From Brevibacterium pigmentatum (GTDB taxonomy: Bacteria > Actinomycetota > Actinomycetes > Actinomycetales > Brevibacteriaceae): 64,000 nt of DNA. Shown piece by piece: positions 29,745-37,360 of this stretch. Every line of letters starts with the position of its first letter. Positions within the stretch are counted from its first letter, which is position 1. The notes under the pieces are model-generated. The model was given only the letters and a program-made list of their open reading frames with translations, had not been told where the DNA came from and made no database searches. The stretch lies in NCBI RefSeq assembly GCF_011617465.1, contig NZ_CP050153.1, positions 930,001 to 994,000 on the forward strand, in the 5' to 3' direction. The translations under genes and the position numbers were made by a program.

Positions 29745-30752
29745 ATGCAGGTAGCCCTCATCACCGACCTCGGTGCGATCACCGAAGAATGCGCCCGAGT
29801 CGCCGAAAGCATCGGCATCTCACTGACCGTCCTGCCTCCCGACTCCGGAGGCTGGCAGTCCGCGTCGCTCATCCTCCTCGGCGAAGACGTCCGCGAGGCC
29901 CCAGCCACCGACAAGGCGGACAAGATCCTCGTCGTCCTCGACGATGACGAACCCTCCTCGACCTGGGCGAGAGCAGCCCACCTCGGCGTCGACCAGCTCG
30001 CCATGCTGCCCGCCGCAGCGGAATGGCTGAGCGGGCGGATGATCGCGGCTGTCGAACCGCCGAGCGCACCCGGAACCACGGTCGGCGTCGTTGCCGGCTG
30101 CGGAGGAGCGGGAGCCTCCGTGCTCGCATGCGCACTCGCCCGACGGGCCGGAGCCGATCACAGCACCGTCCTCGTCGACGCCGACCCGCTCGGCGGGGGA
30201 CTCGACCTCGTCCTCGGTGCCGAAGGCGTGCCAGGGCCCAGGTGGACCGACCTCAGCGCCTCCCGCGGGCAGCTGCGCCCCTCCACCTTGGCCGATGCGC
30301 TGCCCCGCCACGACGGACTCGCTCTGCTGTCCTGGGGTCGGGACGACACCGTCGACCTCGACCCGGACGTCTTCGACGACTTCCTCGCCGCGGCCGGTCA
30401 GGCCTTCGACCTCGTCATCGTCGACCTGCCGCGCCATGCCCCGCCCCAATGGACCAGGCGCTGCCATCATGTCCTCCTCGTCTCCCCGGCCCGGGTGCGA
30501 TCTGCCGTCGCCTCCTCCCAAGTGGCCAAGCGCCTCTCCCAGGCTCACCCGGACGTGCGCCTCGTGGTCCGCGAAACCGGGGCCGGCGGACTCGACGCCG
30601 ACCTCCTCGCCGACTCCATCGGTCTGAGCCTGGCCGGAAGCATCCGTGATGATCGGGGCCTGTCCGCCGCCGTCGATCGCGGCGAGGGAATTCCGGGCGG
30701 AGCGCACCTCGGCCGCCTCGTCGACCGATTGCTGGGGGAGTGGGTGGAATGA
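29745..30752 (+). CDS. CpaE-like protein of the tad/helicase neighbourhood (Ssd type)
   Basis: The product is 335 residues. An N-terminal receiver-like or TadZ-like part is followed by a ParA/MinD-like ATPase region with VGVVAGCGGAGASVLACALA, LVDADPLGGGLDLVLGAEGV, and VIVDLPRHAPP. It is the actinobacterial CpaE-like gene that precedes the TadA ATPase (Rv3660c, annotated septum site determining protein Ssd). The normal P-loop lysine is replaced (GGAGAS), as I recall for this subfamily, so ATPase activity is doubtful. Its stop overlaps tadA. TCCACAGG lies 50 bp upstream. Confidence 0.85.
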   Translation: MQVALITDLGAITEECARVAESIGISLTVLPPDSGGWQSASLILLGEDVREAPATDKADKILVVLDDDEPSSTWARAAHLGVDQLAMLPAAAEWLSGRMIAAVEPPSAPGTTVGVVAGCGGAGASVLACALARRAGADHSTVLVDADPLGGGLDLVLGAEGVPGPRWTDLSASRGQLRPSTLADALPRHDGLALLSWGRDDTVDLDPDVFDDFLAAAGQAFDLVIVDLPRHAPPQWTRRCHHVLLVSPARVRSAVASSQVAKRLSQAHPDVRLVVRETGAGGLDADLLADSIGLSLAGSIRDDRGLSAAVDRGEGIPGGAHLGRLVDRLLGEWVE

Positions 30753-31921
30753 GCGAATGGCTCGACGCCTCCCTGGTCGCCGACGTCCGCAAAACGCTGC
30801 TCGACAACCCGGGACCGGTGACCACGTCCGCCGTCGCCGAGGCGGTCCAACGCACCGGACGCGTGCTCGGTTCCTCCGCCCTGCTCGAACTCGTCACCCG
30901 GCTGTCCGCGCAGCTGTCCGGAGCCGGGCCCCTGCAATCCGTGCTCGAGGTTCCCGGCACCACGGACGTGTTCGTCAACGGGCCGCGTGAGATCTTCGCC
31001 GACACCGGTGACGGACCCCGGCTGCTCGACCTCACGCTCGGGTCCGAGGAGGACGTGAGGTCCTTGGCGGTGCGGTTGGCAGCCCTCGGCGGACGCCGCC
31101 TCGACGATTCGAGTCCCTATGTCGATGTGCGCCTGCCCGACGGGGTGCGGATGAACGCGATCGTCCCACCGATCTCCGGGGAGACGACGACGATCAGCTT
31201 CCGCGTGCCCAAACGGGCCGGATTCCCCTACTCCCAGCTCTGCGCCGAAGGGTTCGTCCCCGACGAGATCAGTCCCCTCATCGCCGAGGCGGTCACCTCC
31301 CGGGCGAACATCCTCATCTCCGGCGGGACGGGCACGGGAAAGACCGTCCTCCTCGGCGCTCTGCTGTCCCTGGTGGAGACGATCCAGCGCATCGTCATCG
31401 TCGAGGACTCCCGCGAACTCATCGTCACCCACCCCCACACCGTCCAACTCGCCGCCCGCCAGGCCAATGTCGAAGGCGGCGGCGAGGTGACCCTGACCGA
31501 CCTCGTTCGCAACGCCCTGCGGATGCGGCCCGACCGCCTCGTCGTCGGGGAGTGCCGCGGCGCCGAGGTCCGGGACATGCTCACCGCGCTCAACACCGGT
31601 CATGAGGGTGGGTGCGCGACGATCCACGCGAACACCGCCGAGGCTGTGCCGAGCCGGGTGGCCGCGCTCGGTGCGCTGGCGCAGATGAGCCCGGACGCCG
31701 TGTATTCGCAGTTCTCCACTGCAATCGACCTCGTCATCCATCTGCGTCGCACCGGTTCCGAACGGGGAATCACGGAACTGGCGATCCCGACGAGGACCGG
31801 AGCCGAGGGAGTCGTCATGGAACCGGTGTGGGGCCGCCCGTCACCATCGACGACGGGCACCGTCAATCGACGTGCCCTGGCTCGGTTCGAAGCCGTGCTC
31901 GAACAGAAATCCGCCCGATGA
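30749..31921 (+). CDS. tadA: Tad pilus assembly ATPase (TadA/CpaF)
   Basis: A hexameric secretion ATPase that powers assembly of Flp-type pili. The product is 390 residues from the ATG at 30749, overlapping the previous stop, with a GGGGGAG SD. Visible motifs are the N-terminal lead-in FVNGPREIFADTGDG, Walker A ISGGTGTGKTVLLGALL at about residues 190-206, the Asp box VEDSRELIV, Walker B ALRMRPDRLVVGECRG, and His box GHEGGCATIHANT. All features of an active PulE-superfamily ATPase are intact. The downstream stop overlaps tadB (ATGA at 31918-31921). Confidence 0.93.
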   Translation: MSEWLDASLVADVRKTLLDNPGPVTTSAVAEAVQRTGRVLGSSALLELVTRLSAQLSGAGPLQSVLEVPGTTDVFVNGPREIFADTGDGPRLLDLTLGSEEDVRSLAVRLAALGGRRLDDSSPYVDVRLPDGVRMNAIVPPISGETTTISFRVPKRAGFPYSQLCAEGFVPDEISPLIAEAVTSRANILISGGTGTGKTVLLGALLSLVETIQRIVIVEDSRELIVTHPHTVQLAARQANVEGGGEVTLTDLVRNALRMRPDRLVVGECRGAEVRDMLTALNTGHEGGCATIHANTAEAVPSRVAALGALAQMSPDAVYSQFSTAIDLVIHLRRTGSERGITELAIPTRTGAEGVVMEPVWGRPSPSTTGTVNRRALARFEAVLEQKSAR

Positions 31922-32613
31922 TCGTTCTCACCGCCGTCCTCATCGCGGCTGGGATCATCCTCGCCGCACCCCCGGATCCGGGGTCGAGACTGCGGGAGCT
32001 CCTCTACCGCAGCGAAGGCGGCGAACCGGCGCGGAAAGGAGTGCGTGCCTTCTTTCGCCGAGGCGGCCACACCGCCGATGATCAGGCCGAACGGCTGTGG
32101 GCGATCGCCGCCGTCGAGAACTGCGCCCACCTGCTCAAGGTGGGGATGACTCCGCAGGCGGTGATGACCACACTGAGTCGGCACAATGACGCATTGGCCC
32201 CGATCTCACGCGCGATCTCGTTGGGTGAGGAACCCGGACGCGCCATCGCCACCCGCAGCAGCGCCTTGTCTGAAACCGCCGCTCATGTGCTGTCCGGAAT
32301 GGCCGCCGTGTGGACGGTGTCCGAACGCTCCGGAGCCCCCGCCGCGGAGATGATCCTCCGCTATGCGGCAGCTCAGAGAGACGCACTCGATGCCGAACGC
32401 GAACGCCGCATCGCCATGGCCGGACCGAGGTCGACGGTGCGGGTGCTCAGCTGGCTGCCGCTCATCGGCGTCGGTCTCGGCCTGCTCATCGGCGTCCGCC
32501 CTCTGGAGCTCATCAGCGGGCTGCCGGGACAGCTGAGCATCGGGGCCGGCCTCCTTCTGTACGGGGCCGGCCGATGGTGGATGCGGACGATGATGCTGCG
32601 GGCGCAGAGGTGA
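31918..32613 (+). CDS. tadB: Tad secretion membrane protein, TadB-like
   Basis: The product is 231 residues, shorter than full TadB (about 300), as is normal for this actinobacterial neighbourhood. The T2SS-F-type core is AVENCAHLLKVGMTPQAVMTTLSR, then ALSETAAHVLSGMAAVWTVSERSGAP and LDAERERRIAMAGPRSTVRVL, followed by two C-terminal membrane helices at about residues 173-198 and 203-222. The first membrane helix is at residues 1-17. It forms the inner-membrane platform for the pilus motor with TadC. Start overlaps the TadA stop. Confidence 0.87.
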   Translation: MIVLTAVLIAAGIILAAPPDPGSRLRELLYRSEGGEPARKGVRAFFRRGGHTADDQAERLWAIAAVENCAHLLKVGMTPQAVMTTLSRHNDALAPISRAISLGEEPGRAIATRSSALSETAAHVLSGMAAVWTVSERSGAPAAEMILRYAAAQRDALDAERERRIAMAGPRSTVRVLSWLPLIGVGLGLLIGVRPLELISGLPGQLSIGAGLLLYGAGRWWMRTMMLRAQR

Positions 32614-32615
32614 CC

Positions 32616-33206
32616 ATGATTCCCCTGCTCATCGGTGTCTGTGTCGGGCTCGGCGTGCTGCTGTGGTCGGGAACGACCCGCGGGAGACTGCAGAGCCTCC
32701 TCGGCGAGAGCACGACCGATCCCACCGACACCGAGGCGGCCGCACCGGAGGCGGGAACGGCCGGATCGGGCACAGAGCGGGCGGTGGCCGATGATCAGTT
32801 GGCGTTCGACCTTGACCTCGTGGCGATCTGCCTGACCTCGGGCCTGCCGATTCCCGTGGCGCTGACCCTGACCGCCGAGGCGACCGACGACCGATCGGGT
32901 CTGCAGAGGATCGCGCGTGCGATGACGATCGGGGGACGCAGACTCGCCGACGACGACCGGCTGCTGCCGGTGCTCGAGGTCTTCGAGTTCTCCGAACACA
33001 CGGGTGTCGGCCCGGCACCTCTCATCGAGTCCGTGGCCGAGGAGCTGCGAGCCTCCTCCCGCCGTCGTCGGCAGGAGGCCGCCGCCTCATTGGGAGTGCA
33101 GCTGGTGCTGCCCTTGGGTGTGTGCATTCTGCCGGCGTTCCTGCTGCTCTCAGTCGTGCCGGTCGTGATCTCGCTGCTCTCCGACCTCACGACCGTGTTC
33201 TTCTGA
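32616..33206 (+). CDS. tadC: Tad secretion membrane protein, TadC-like
   Basis: The product is 196 residues from the ATG at 32616; a GTG at 32610 overlapping the tadB stop is a possible alternative start. An N-terminal helix, a cytoplasmic Asp/Ala-rich linker, the conserved segment LVAICLTSGLPIPVALTLTAEAT, and a C-terminal helix QLVLPLGVCILPAFLLLSVVPVVIS make it a short TadC-type platform protein. It follows tadB by two bases and completes the first tad transcript. Confidence 0.85.
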   Translation: MIPLLIGVCVGLGVLLWSGTTRGRLQSLLGESTTDPTDTEAAAPEAGTAGSGTERAVADDQLAFDLDLVAICLTSGLPIPVALTLTAEATDDRSGLQRIARAMTIGGRRLADDDRLLPVLEVFEFSEHTGVGPAPLIESVAEELRASSRRRRQEAAASLGVQLVLPLGVCILPAFLLLSVVPVVISLLSDLTTVFF

Positions 33207-33295
33207 GGTGTGCGCGACCGCGGCACGCGGCGGTTTTCACCCGGCCCGGAAGCGGCGGTGACCTGGTTTTCAGGCTCGACCGATAGGCTCGGGAC

Positions 33296-33898
33296 ATGGC
33301 ACCGGTCACACCCTTCAATCAGCTGTCCAATGTCGAACAAGCCGAGAACTACGCCGAGAACCTCTTCATCGGTCGATCCGTGCGTCTGCGCCCCTTGAGG
33401 GAGGATGATCTGCCCTACCTCGAACAGTGGTGGTTCGATCCCTCGATCGTGGTCCTGCAGAATCACACGGTTCTGCCGCGGCCGGAAGGGGGAGTGTCCG
33501 AACAGTTCTCGCAGTGGAGCGCGAACACGTCGAGCGAGGCAGTCGGCTTCAGCATCGAACTGACCGAAACCGAAGAGTTCGTCGGTCACGTCACGCTCTA
33601 CGGACGCAACCCCATCAATCAGTCCGCCACTCTGGCGATCGTGCTCGGCCCCGAATTCCACGGCCGCGGATACGGTTCGGACGCCGTGCGACTGGCCGTG
33701 AAATACGGGTTCCTCCAGCTGGGACTCAACCGCATCGAGCTGCAGACCTGGGCGTTCAACACCCGCGGGATCGCCTCCTATACAAAGGCGGGATTCGTCG
33801 AAGAAGGCCGTCGACGCGAAGCCGTGTTCTTCAACGGCCGTCGTCACGACGAAGTGATCATGGCCATCCTCAAAGACGACTGGGCCGGCAACACCTGA
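33296..33898 (+). CDS. GNAT acetyltransferase, RimJ/RimL type
   Basis: The product is 200 residues. It starts the acetyltransferase domain at about residue 24 (IGRSVRLRPLREDDLPYLEQW). The acetyl-CoA P-loop reads LGPEFHGRGYGSDAVRLAVKYGF, and the C-terminal part NTRGIASYTKAGFVEEGRRREAVFFNGRRHDEVIM is typical of RimJ/RimL-like enzymes that acetylate N-terminal amino groups or small amines. The substrate is unknown. It lies between the two parts of the pilus locus in the same orientation, which is unusual and may reflect insertion. Confidence 0.88.
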   Translation: MAPVTPFNQLSNVEQAENYAENLFIGRSVRLRPLREDDLPYLEQWWFDPSIVVLQNHTVLPRPEGGVSEQFSQWSANTSSEAVGFSIELTETEEFVGHVTLYGRNPINQSATLAIVLGPEFHGRGYGSDAVRLAVKYGFLQLGLNRIELQTWAFNTRGIASYTKAGFVEEGRRREAVFFNGRRHDEVIMAILKDDWAGNT

Positions 33899-33963
33899 TG
33901 CGTCGGCAGCACTGACTCCTTCGCAGTTTCCTGTGGACGGACTCTCCACTCGACCACCGTGAT

Positions 33964-33992
33964 CCTGTGGACCCAGAACCCGTTTCCACAGG
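33964..33992. promoter_or_regulatory. Inverted repeat CCTGTGGA-N13-TCCACAGG before the pilin gene
   Basis: Two complementary octamers form an inverted repeat, and a further CCTGTGGA lies at 33930-33937. The same octamer (TCCACAGG at 29687-29694) occurs 51 bp before the first tad gene. It may be a binding site shared by both tad transcripts. A terminator for the acetyltransferase gene is an alternative. Confidence 0.4.
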
Positions 33993-34085
33993 CGCGAAAC
34001 CGAGTCTGGACACGTCGGTGCGCTCACTCCCAGGATGAAGGTCCGCTCGCAGAGTGCGAACGGGATTTCAGCCAAGGAGGAGAGC

Positions 34086-34331
34086 ATGGCCACCACATCA
34101 CCGCCCCCGGAGATCGATGATCCGCCGACGCGGCAGATCGAACCCGTCGAGGATCACCAGGTGATCGAAGAGTTCTGGGAGCCCGACACCGGAGCGACCA
34201 CCGCCGAATATGCGATCACCACTCTGGCCGCGTGCGGATTCGCCGCTCTGCTCGTCGTGGTTCTCAAATCCGAACCGATCAAGGAACTCATCACCGGGGT
34301 CATCTCCTCGGCGCTCGGGTTGGGAAGCTGA
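34086..34331 (+). CDS. Flp-type pilin-like protein (DUF4244)
   Basis: The product is 81 residues from the ATG at 34086, with a perfect AAGGAGG SD. A polar leader of about 37 residues ends in a TG|ATTAEYA site, the class III prepilin processing pattern (Gly, then Glu-Tyr five to six residues later). It is followed by the hydrophobic helix AITTLAACGFAALLVVVL and a short tail. This is the DUF4244/Rv3656c-like Flp pilin. No prepilin peptidase gene is visible in the window. Confidence 0.87.
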   Translation: MATTSPPPEIDDPPTRQIEPVEDHQVIEEFWEPDTGATTAEYAITTLAACGFAALLVVVLKSEPIKELITGVISSALGLGS

Positions 34332-34339
34332 GCCGTCTC

Positions 34340-34726
34340 ATGTCACGCGGACGCTCCCGTCAGCGGCAGCGAGGAAAGGACCGCGATTTGGGAACGGCGA
34401 CGGCGGAATTCGCGGTCGTCATGCCGGCCGTCGTGCTTCTCATCGTCCTGCTCACGGGAGCAGCCGCGGTCGGCTTCTCCCAGCTGCGAGCCTTCGACGC
34501 GGCACGGTCCGCGGCCCGTGAGATCGCCCGTGGCGAACCCCAGGCCGCAGTCGTGTCCGAAGCGAAGAAGCACGCCGGTGACTCCTCGACGGTTCGCGTC
34601 CGAGCCGACGGCGGATATTCGGTCGTCACGGTCACGATCGAACTGCCGGCCGCGATCTTCTTCCTCGACACCGTCGATGCGAATGCCACCGCGCGATTCG
34701 AAGGCGACAGGAGCGGGCCGTCATGA
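34340..34726 (+). CDS. TadE-family pseudopilin-like protein
   Basis: The product is 128 residues. A basic N-terminus (RGRSRQRQRGKDRDLG) precedes TATAEFAVVMPAVVLLIVLLTGAA, the TadE hydrophobic segment with the G-x4-E-F processing motif. The soluble region contains FDAARSAAREIARGE, typical of TadE-like proteins. Homologue of Rv3655c by position and sequence type. It lies eight bases after the pilin gene and its stop overlaps the next gene. Confidence 0.87.
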   Translation: MSRGRSRQRQRGKDRDLGTATAEFAVVMPAVVLLIVLLTGAAAVGFSQLRAFDAARSAAREIARGEPQAAVVSEAKKHAGDSSTVRVRADGGYSVVTVTIELPAAIFFLDTVDANATARFEGDRSGPS

Positions 34727-35040
34727 CGAACATCGTCGTGGGGCTCTGCTCGATCGTGTTCGTCCTCGTCGCCGCCATCGGCAGCCTCGGCCAGGCCTTC
34801 GTCGCCCACAGTCGGGCGCAGAGCGCTGCGGACCTGGCTGCGCTCGCCGCCGCGGACGCCGTGCGGGGACTGGCCACCGGAGAACCGTGTGAGATGGCGA
34901 AGGAAGTCGCGAAGCGCAATGGCGGTCACCTCGAGGACTGCCGTGCTTCGCTCAGCGAACAGTCCGCCTATGTCGTCATCGAAGTCGACATCCCCGGGCC
35001 TCTGCCGAAGGTCAGAGAGGAGGCTGTCGCTGGGAAATGA
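34723..35040 (+). CDS. Rv3654c-family TadE-like protein
   Basis: The product is 105 residues with an N-terminal membrane helix (VVGLCSIVFVLVAAIGSLGQAF) and the family motif HSRAQSAADLAALAAADA. Two cysteines (PCEMAKE and EDCRAS) may pair outside the cell. ATG overlaps the TadE stop (34723-34726). Known as the third small membrane protein of the helicase/secretion neighbourhood. It lacks the Glu-Phe processing motif. It ends nine bases from the convergent helicase gene. Confidence 0.85.
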   Translation: MTNIVVGLCSIVFVLVAAIGSLGQAFVAHSRAQSAADLAALAAADAVRGLATGEPCEMAKEVAKRNGGHLEDCRASLSEQSAYVVIEVDIPGPLPKVREEAVAGK

Positions 35041-35049
35041 GGGGGACCG

Positions 35050-37326
35050 CTACCGGAGCACGCTGCGCAGCAGCCGCAGCGCAGCGTCCTTCTCCAGCGG
35101 TTCGTTCCCGTTGCCGCACTTCGGCGACTGCACACACGACGGGCACCCCTCGATGCACTCGCATGCTGCAATGGCATCCCGGGTCGCACCCAGCCACTCC
35201 TCGATGACCTCGCTGCCGCGTTCGGCGAATCCCGCACCACCGGTCAGGCCGTCGTAGACGAACACCGTCGCCAGTCCGGTGTCGGCATGCAGTGCGGTCG
35301 ACACTCCGCCGATGTCCCAGCGGTCACAGCCGGCGAAGAGCGGCAGCAGACCGATCGATGCGTGCTCGGCGGCATGGACGGCGCCGGGCAGGTCGCCGGA
35401 GACGACTTCTGCCTCGTCGAGGACGCTCTGCGGGATCGTCCACCACACGGCCTTCGTCCGCAGAGTGCGCTCCGGCAGGTCCAGTTCGTGTTCGGCGATG
35501 ATCGCTCCACCGCGCTTGGCTCGCATCCGGTAGGCCACGACCTGATCCTTGACGTCGACGGTGCCGCTGCACACCGCCACCCCGGAGGTCAGAACGCGCT
35601 GTGCATCGGTGTCGACGATCGAGATCTCAGTCTGCGAGCGCGGCTGAGTCGTGTAGTCGACCTCGGCACGTTCGACGGCGACGATGCGGTCCTCGAGGTC
35701 GAGATCGAGGACGGTGAAATCGATGCCCTGATGCGTATACACCGCTCCCGGATGGGCGCCCGTGTGGGCACCCGATTCGTCGACAGTGCCCAGCAGAGTG
35801 CCGGTGCTCGCCTCGACCAGGCTGAACTGTCCACCGCCGGAACCGCGGATATCGGACAGGTCGGTGGCCGGTTGGTCTTTGGCCCAGAACCATCCGGTTG
35901 GTCGTGCCCGCAGCAACTTCGCCTCCACGAGGTCGTCGATGACCTCGGACGAATTGTCCGGGAAGTGCACGAGGTCGGCTGACTTCAGCGGCACTTCGGC
36001 GGCAGCCGCACAGAGATGGCCCGAGAGCACATGCGGATTGCCCGGATGGATGACCCCGGCGTCGACGGGGGAGTCGAAGATGACTTCGGGATGATGGACG
36101 ACGTACGTATCGAGCGGATCATCGCGGGCGATGAACACGGCCATCCACCGCTGCCCGGCCCTGCCGGCGCGCCCCGCCTGCTGCCACAGGGACGCCAGAG
36201 TTCCCGGCCAGCCGGAGATGATGACGAGGTCGAGCCCGGAGATGTCGATGCCCAACTCCAGGGCATTCGTCGACGCCACGGCCAGCAGCTGGCCCGACCG
36301 CAGAGCGGTCTCGAGCATCCTGCGCTCTTCGGCCAGATACCCGCCCCGGTACGCTGCGACCTTGCCGGTCAGGGTCTCGTCCACCTGTCCCACCTGGTCG
36401 CGGACGGTCTGCGCGAGGGCTTCGGTGCCGCGGCGGGAGGCGATGAACGTGATCGACCGAAAGCCCGCGCACATCGAATCGGTGATGACATCGGCTGCCT
36501 CGACCAGACCGCTGCGCCGGTCCCCGCCCGGAGACACCGGGGGTTCCCACAGCGCAAAGCTGCCGGCCGCCCGCGGCGACGAATCCTCGGTCACCGCATG
36601 TGCGGGCCGACCGGTCAGCTTCGCAAAAGCCACGTCCGGGTCAGCCATCGTCGCCGAGGCTCCGATGACGACCGGGGACGCGCCATAGTGGGCGGCGATG
36701 CGCAGCAGGCGGCGCAGGATGAGCGCGACATGGGACCCGAACACTCCGCGGTACCGGTGGGCCTCATCGATGACGATGAAGCGGAGGTTCTTGAACATCC
36801 GAGCGAAGCGCTCGTGCTGGGGCAGAACGCTGCGGTGGAGCATGTCCGGGTTGGTGAAGATGATGTTCGCATGCCGTCTCGCCCAGTCCTTCGAGACCTG
36901 CGAGGTGTCCCCGTCATAGCTGGCCGGCCGCATGCCCTGGATGACGAACCGTTCGAGTTTGTCCAGCTGATCGGCGGCCAGCGCCTTCGTCGGCGCGATG
37001 TAGATCGCCGAGGCGGTGCGCAGCTTCCCGCGAGTCGATTGGATCGCTTCGAGCACCGGCAGCCAGAATCCCAATGACTTGCCCGACGCGGTGGGGGTCG
37101 CGATGACGACGTCGGAACCGTCCCTGGCTGTCTGTGCCGCTTCGAGCTGGTGCTGCCACAGAGCGTCGACGCCGATGGCATGGCAGGCGTGCCTGAGCTC
37201 CTCGTCGATCCAGTCCGGCCATTCCGCGTCCCGTTCGAACCGTTGCGGGATATCGCGGACATGGACGATCCGCTCATCCCGGGCACCGAAACCGGTGACG
37301 ATATCGAGAAGAGCAGAGGAGGCCAT
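35050..37326 (-). CDS. DEAD/DEAH-box helicase with DUF1998 C-terminal domain
   Basis: The product is 758 residues. Helicase motif I is VVIATPTASGKSLGFWL, motif II is FIVIDEAHRYRG, and motif VI is WQQAGRAGRAGQ. The C-terminal DUF1998-like region holds the cysteine cluster CECIEGCPSCVQSPKCGNGN, a likely zinc site. This is the Hrq1/YprA-like helicase always found beside the tad genes in actinobacteria (Rv3649 in M. tuberculosis). Its cellular role is probably DNA repair, known only for relatives. It is convergent with the pilus locus and divergent from the methyltransferase gene 34 bp away. Confidence 0.93.
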   Translation of the reverse strand: MASSALLDIVTGFGARDERIVHVRDIPQRFERDAEWPDWIDEELRHACHAIGVDALWQHQLEAAQTARDGSDVVIATPTASGKSLGFWLPVLEAIQSTRGKLRTASAIYIAPTKALAADQLDKLERFVIQGMRPASYDGDTSQVSKDWARRHANIIFTNPDMLHRSVLPQHERFARMFKNLRFIVIDEAHRYRGVFGSHVALILRRLLRIAAHYGASPVVIGASATMADPDVAFAKLTGRPAHAVTEDSSPRAAGSFALWEPPVSPGGDRRSGLVEAADVITDSMCAGFRSITFIASRRGTEALAQTVRDQVGQVDETLTGKVAAYRGGYLAEERRMLETALRSGQLLAVASTNALELGIDISGLDLVIISGWPGTLASLWQQAGRAGRAGQRWMAVFIARDDPLDTYVVHHPEVIFDSPVDAGVIHPGNPHVLSGHLCAAAAEVPLKSADLVHFPDNSSEVIDDLVEAKLLRARPTGWFWAKDQPATDLSDIRGSGGGQFSLVEASTGTLLGTVDESGAHTGAHPGAVYTHQGIDFTVLDLDLEDRIVAVERAEVDYTTQPRSQTEISIVDTDAQRVLTSGVAVCSGTVDVKDQVVAYRMRAKRGGAIIAEHELDLPERTLRTKAVWWTIPQSVLDEAEVVSGDLPGAVHAAEHASIGLLPLFAGCDRWDIGGVSTALHADTGLATVFVYDGLTGGAGFAERGSEVIEEWLGATRDAIAACECIEGCPSCVQSPKCGNGNEPLEKDAALRLLRSVLR

Positions 37327-37360
37327 GAGTCAATTATGGCGCAGTCGCTAGGATTCTTCT

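Noticed and set aside
33930..33992. Cluster resembling DnaA boxes (TCCACAGG, CCTGTGGA)
   Set aside because: The consensus TTATCCACA is not matched, and no dnaA/dnaN or origin genes lie nearby.
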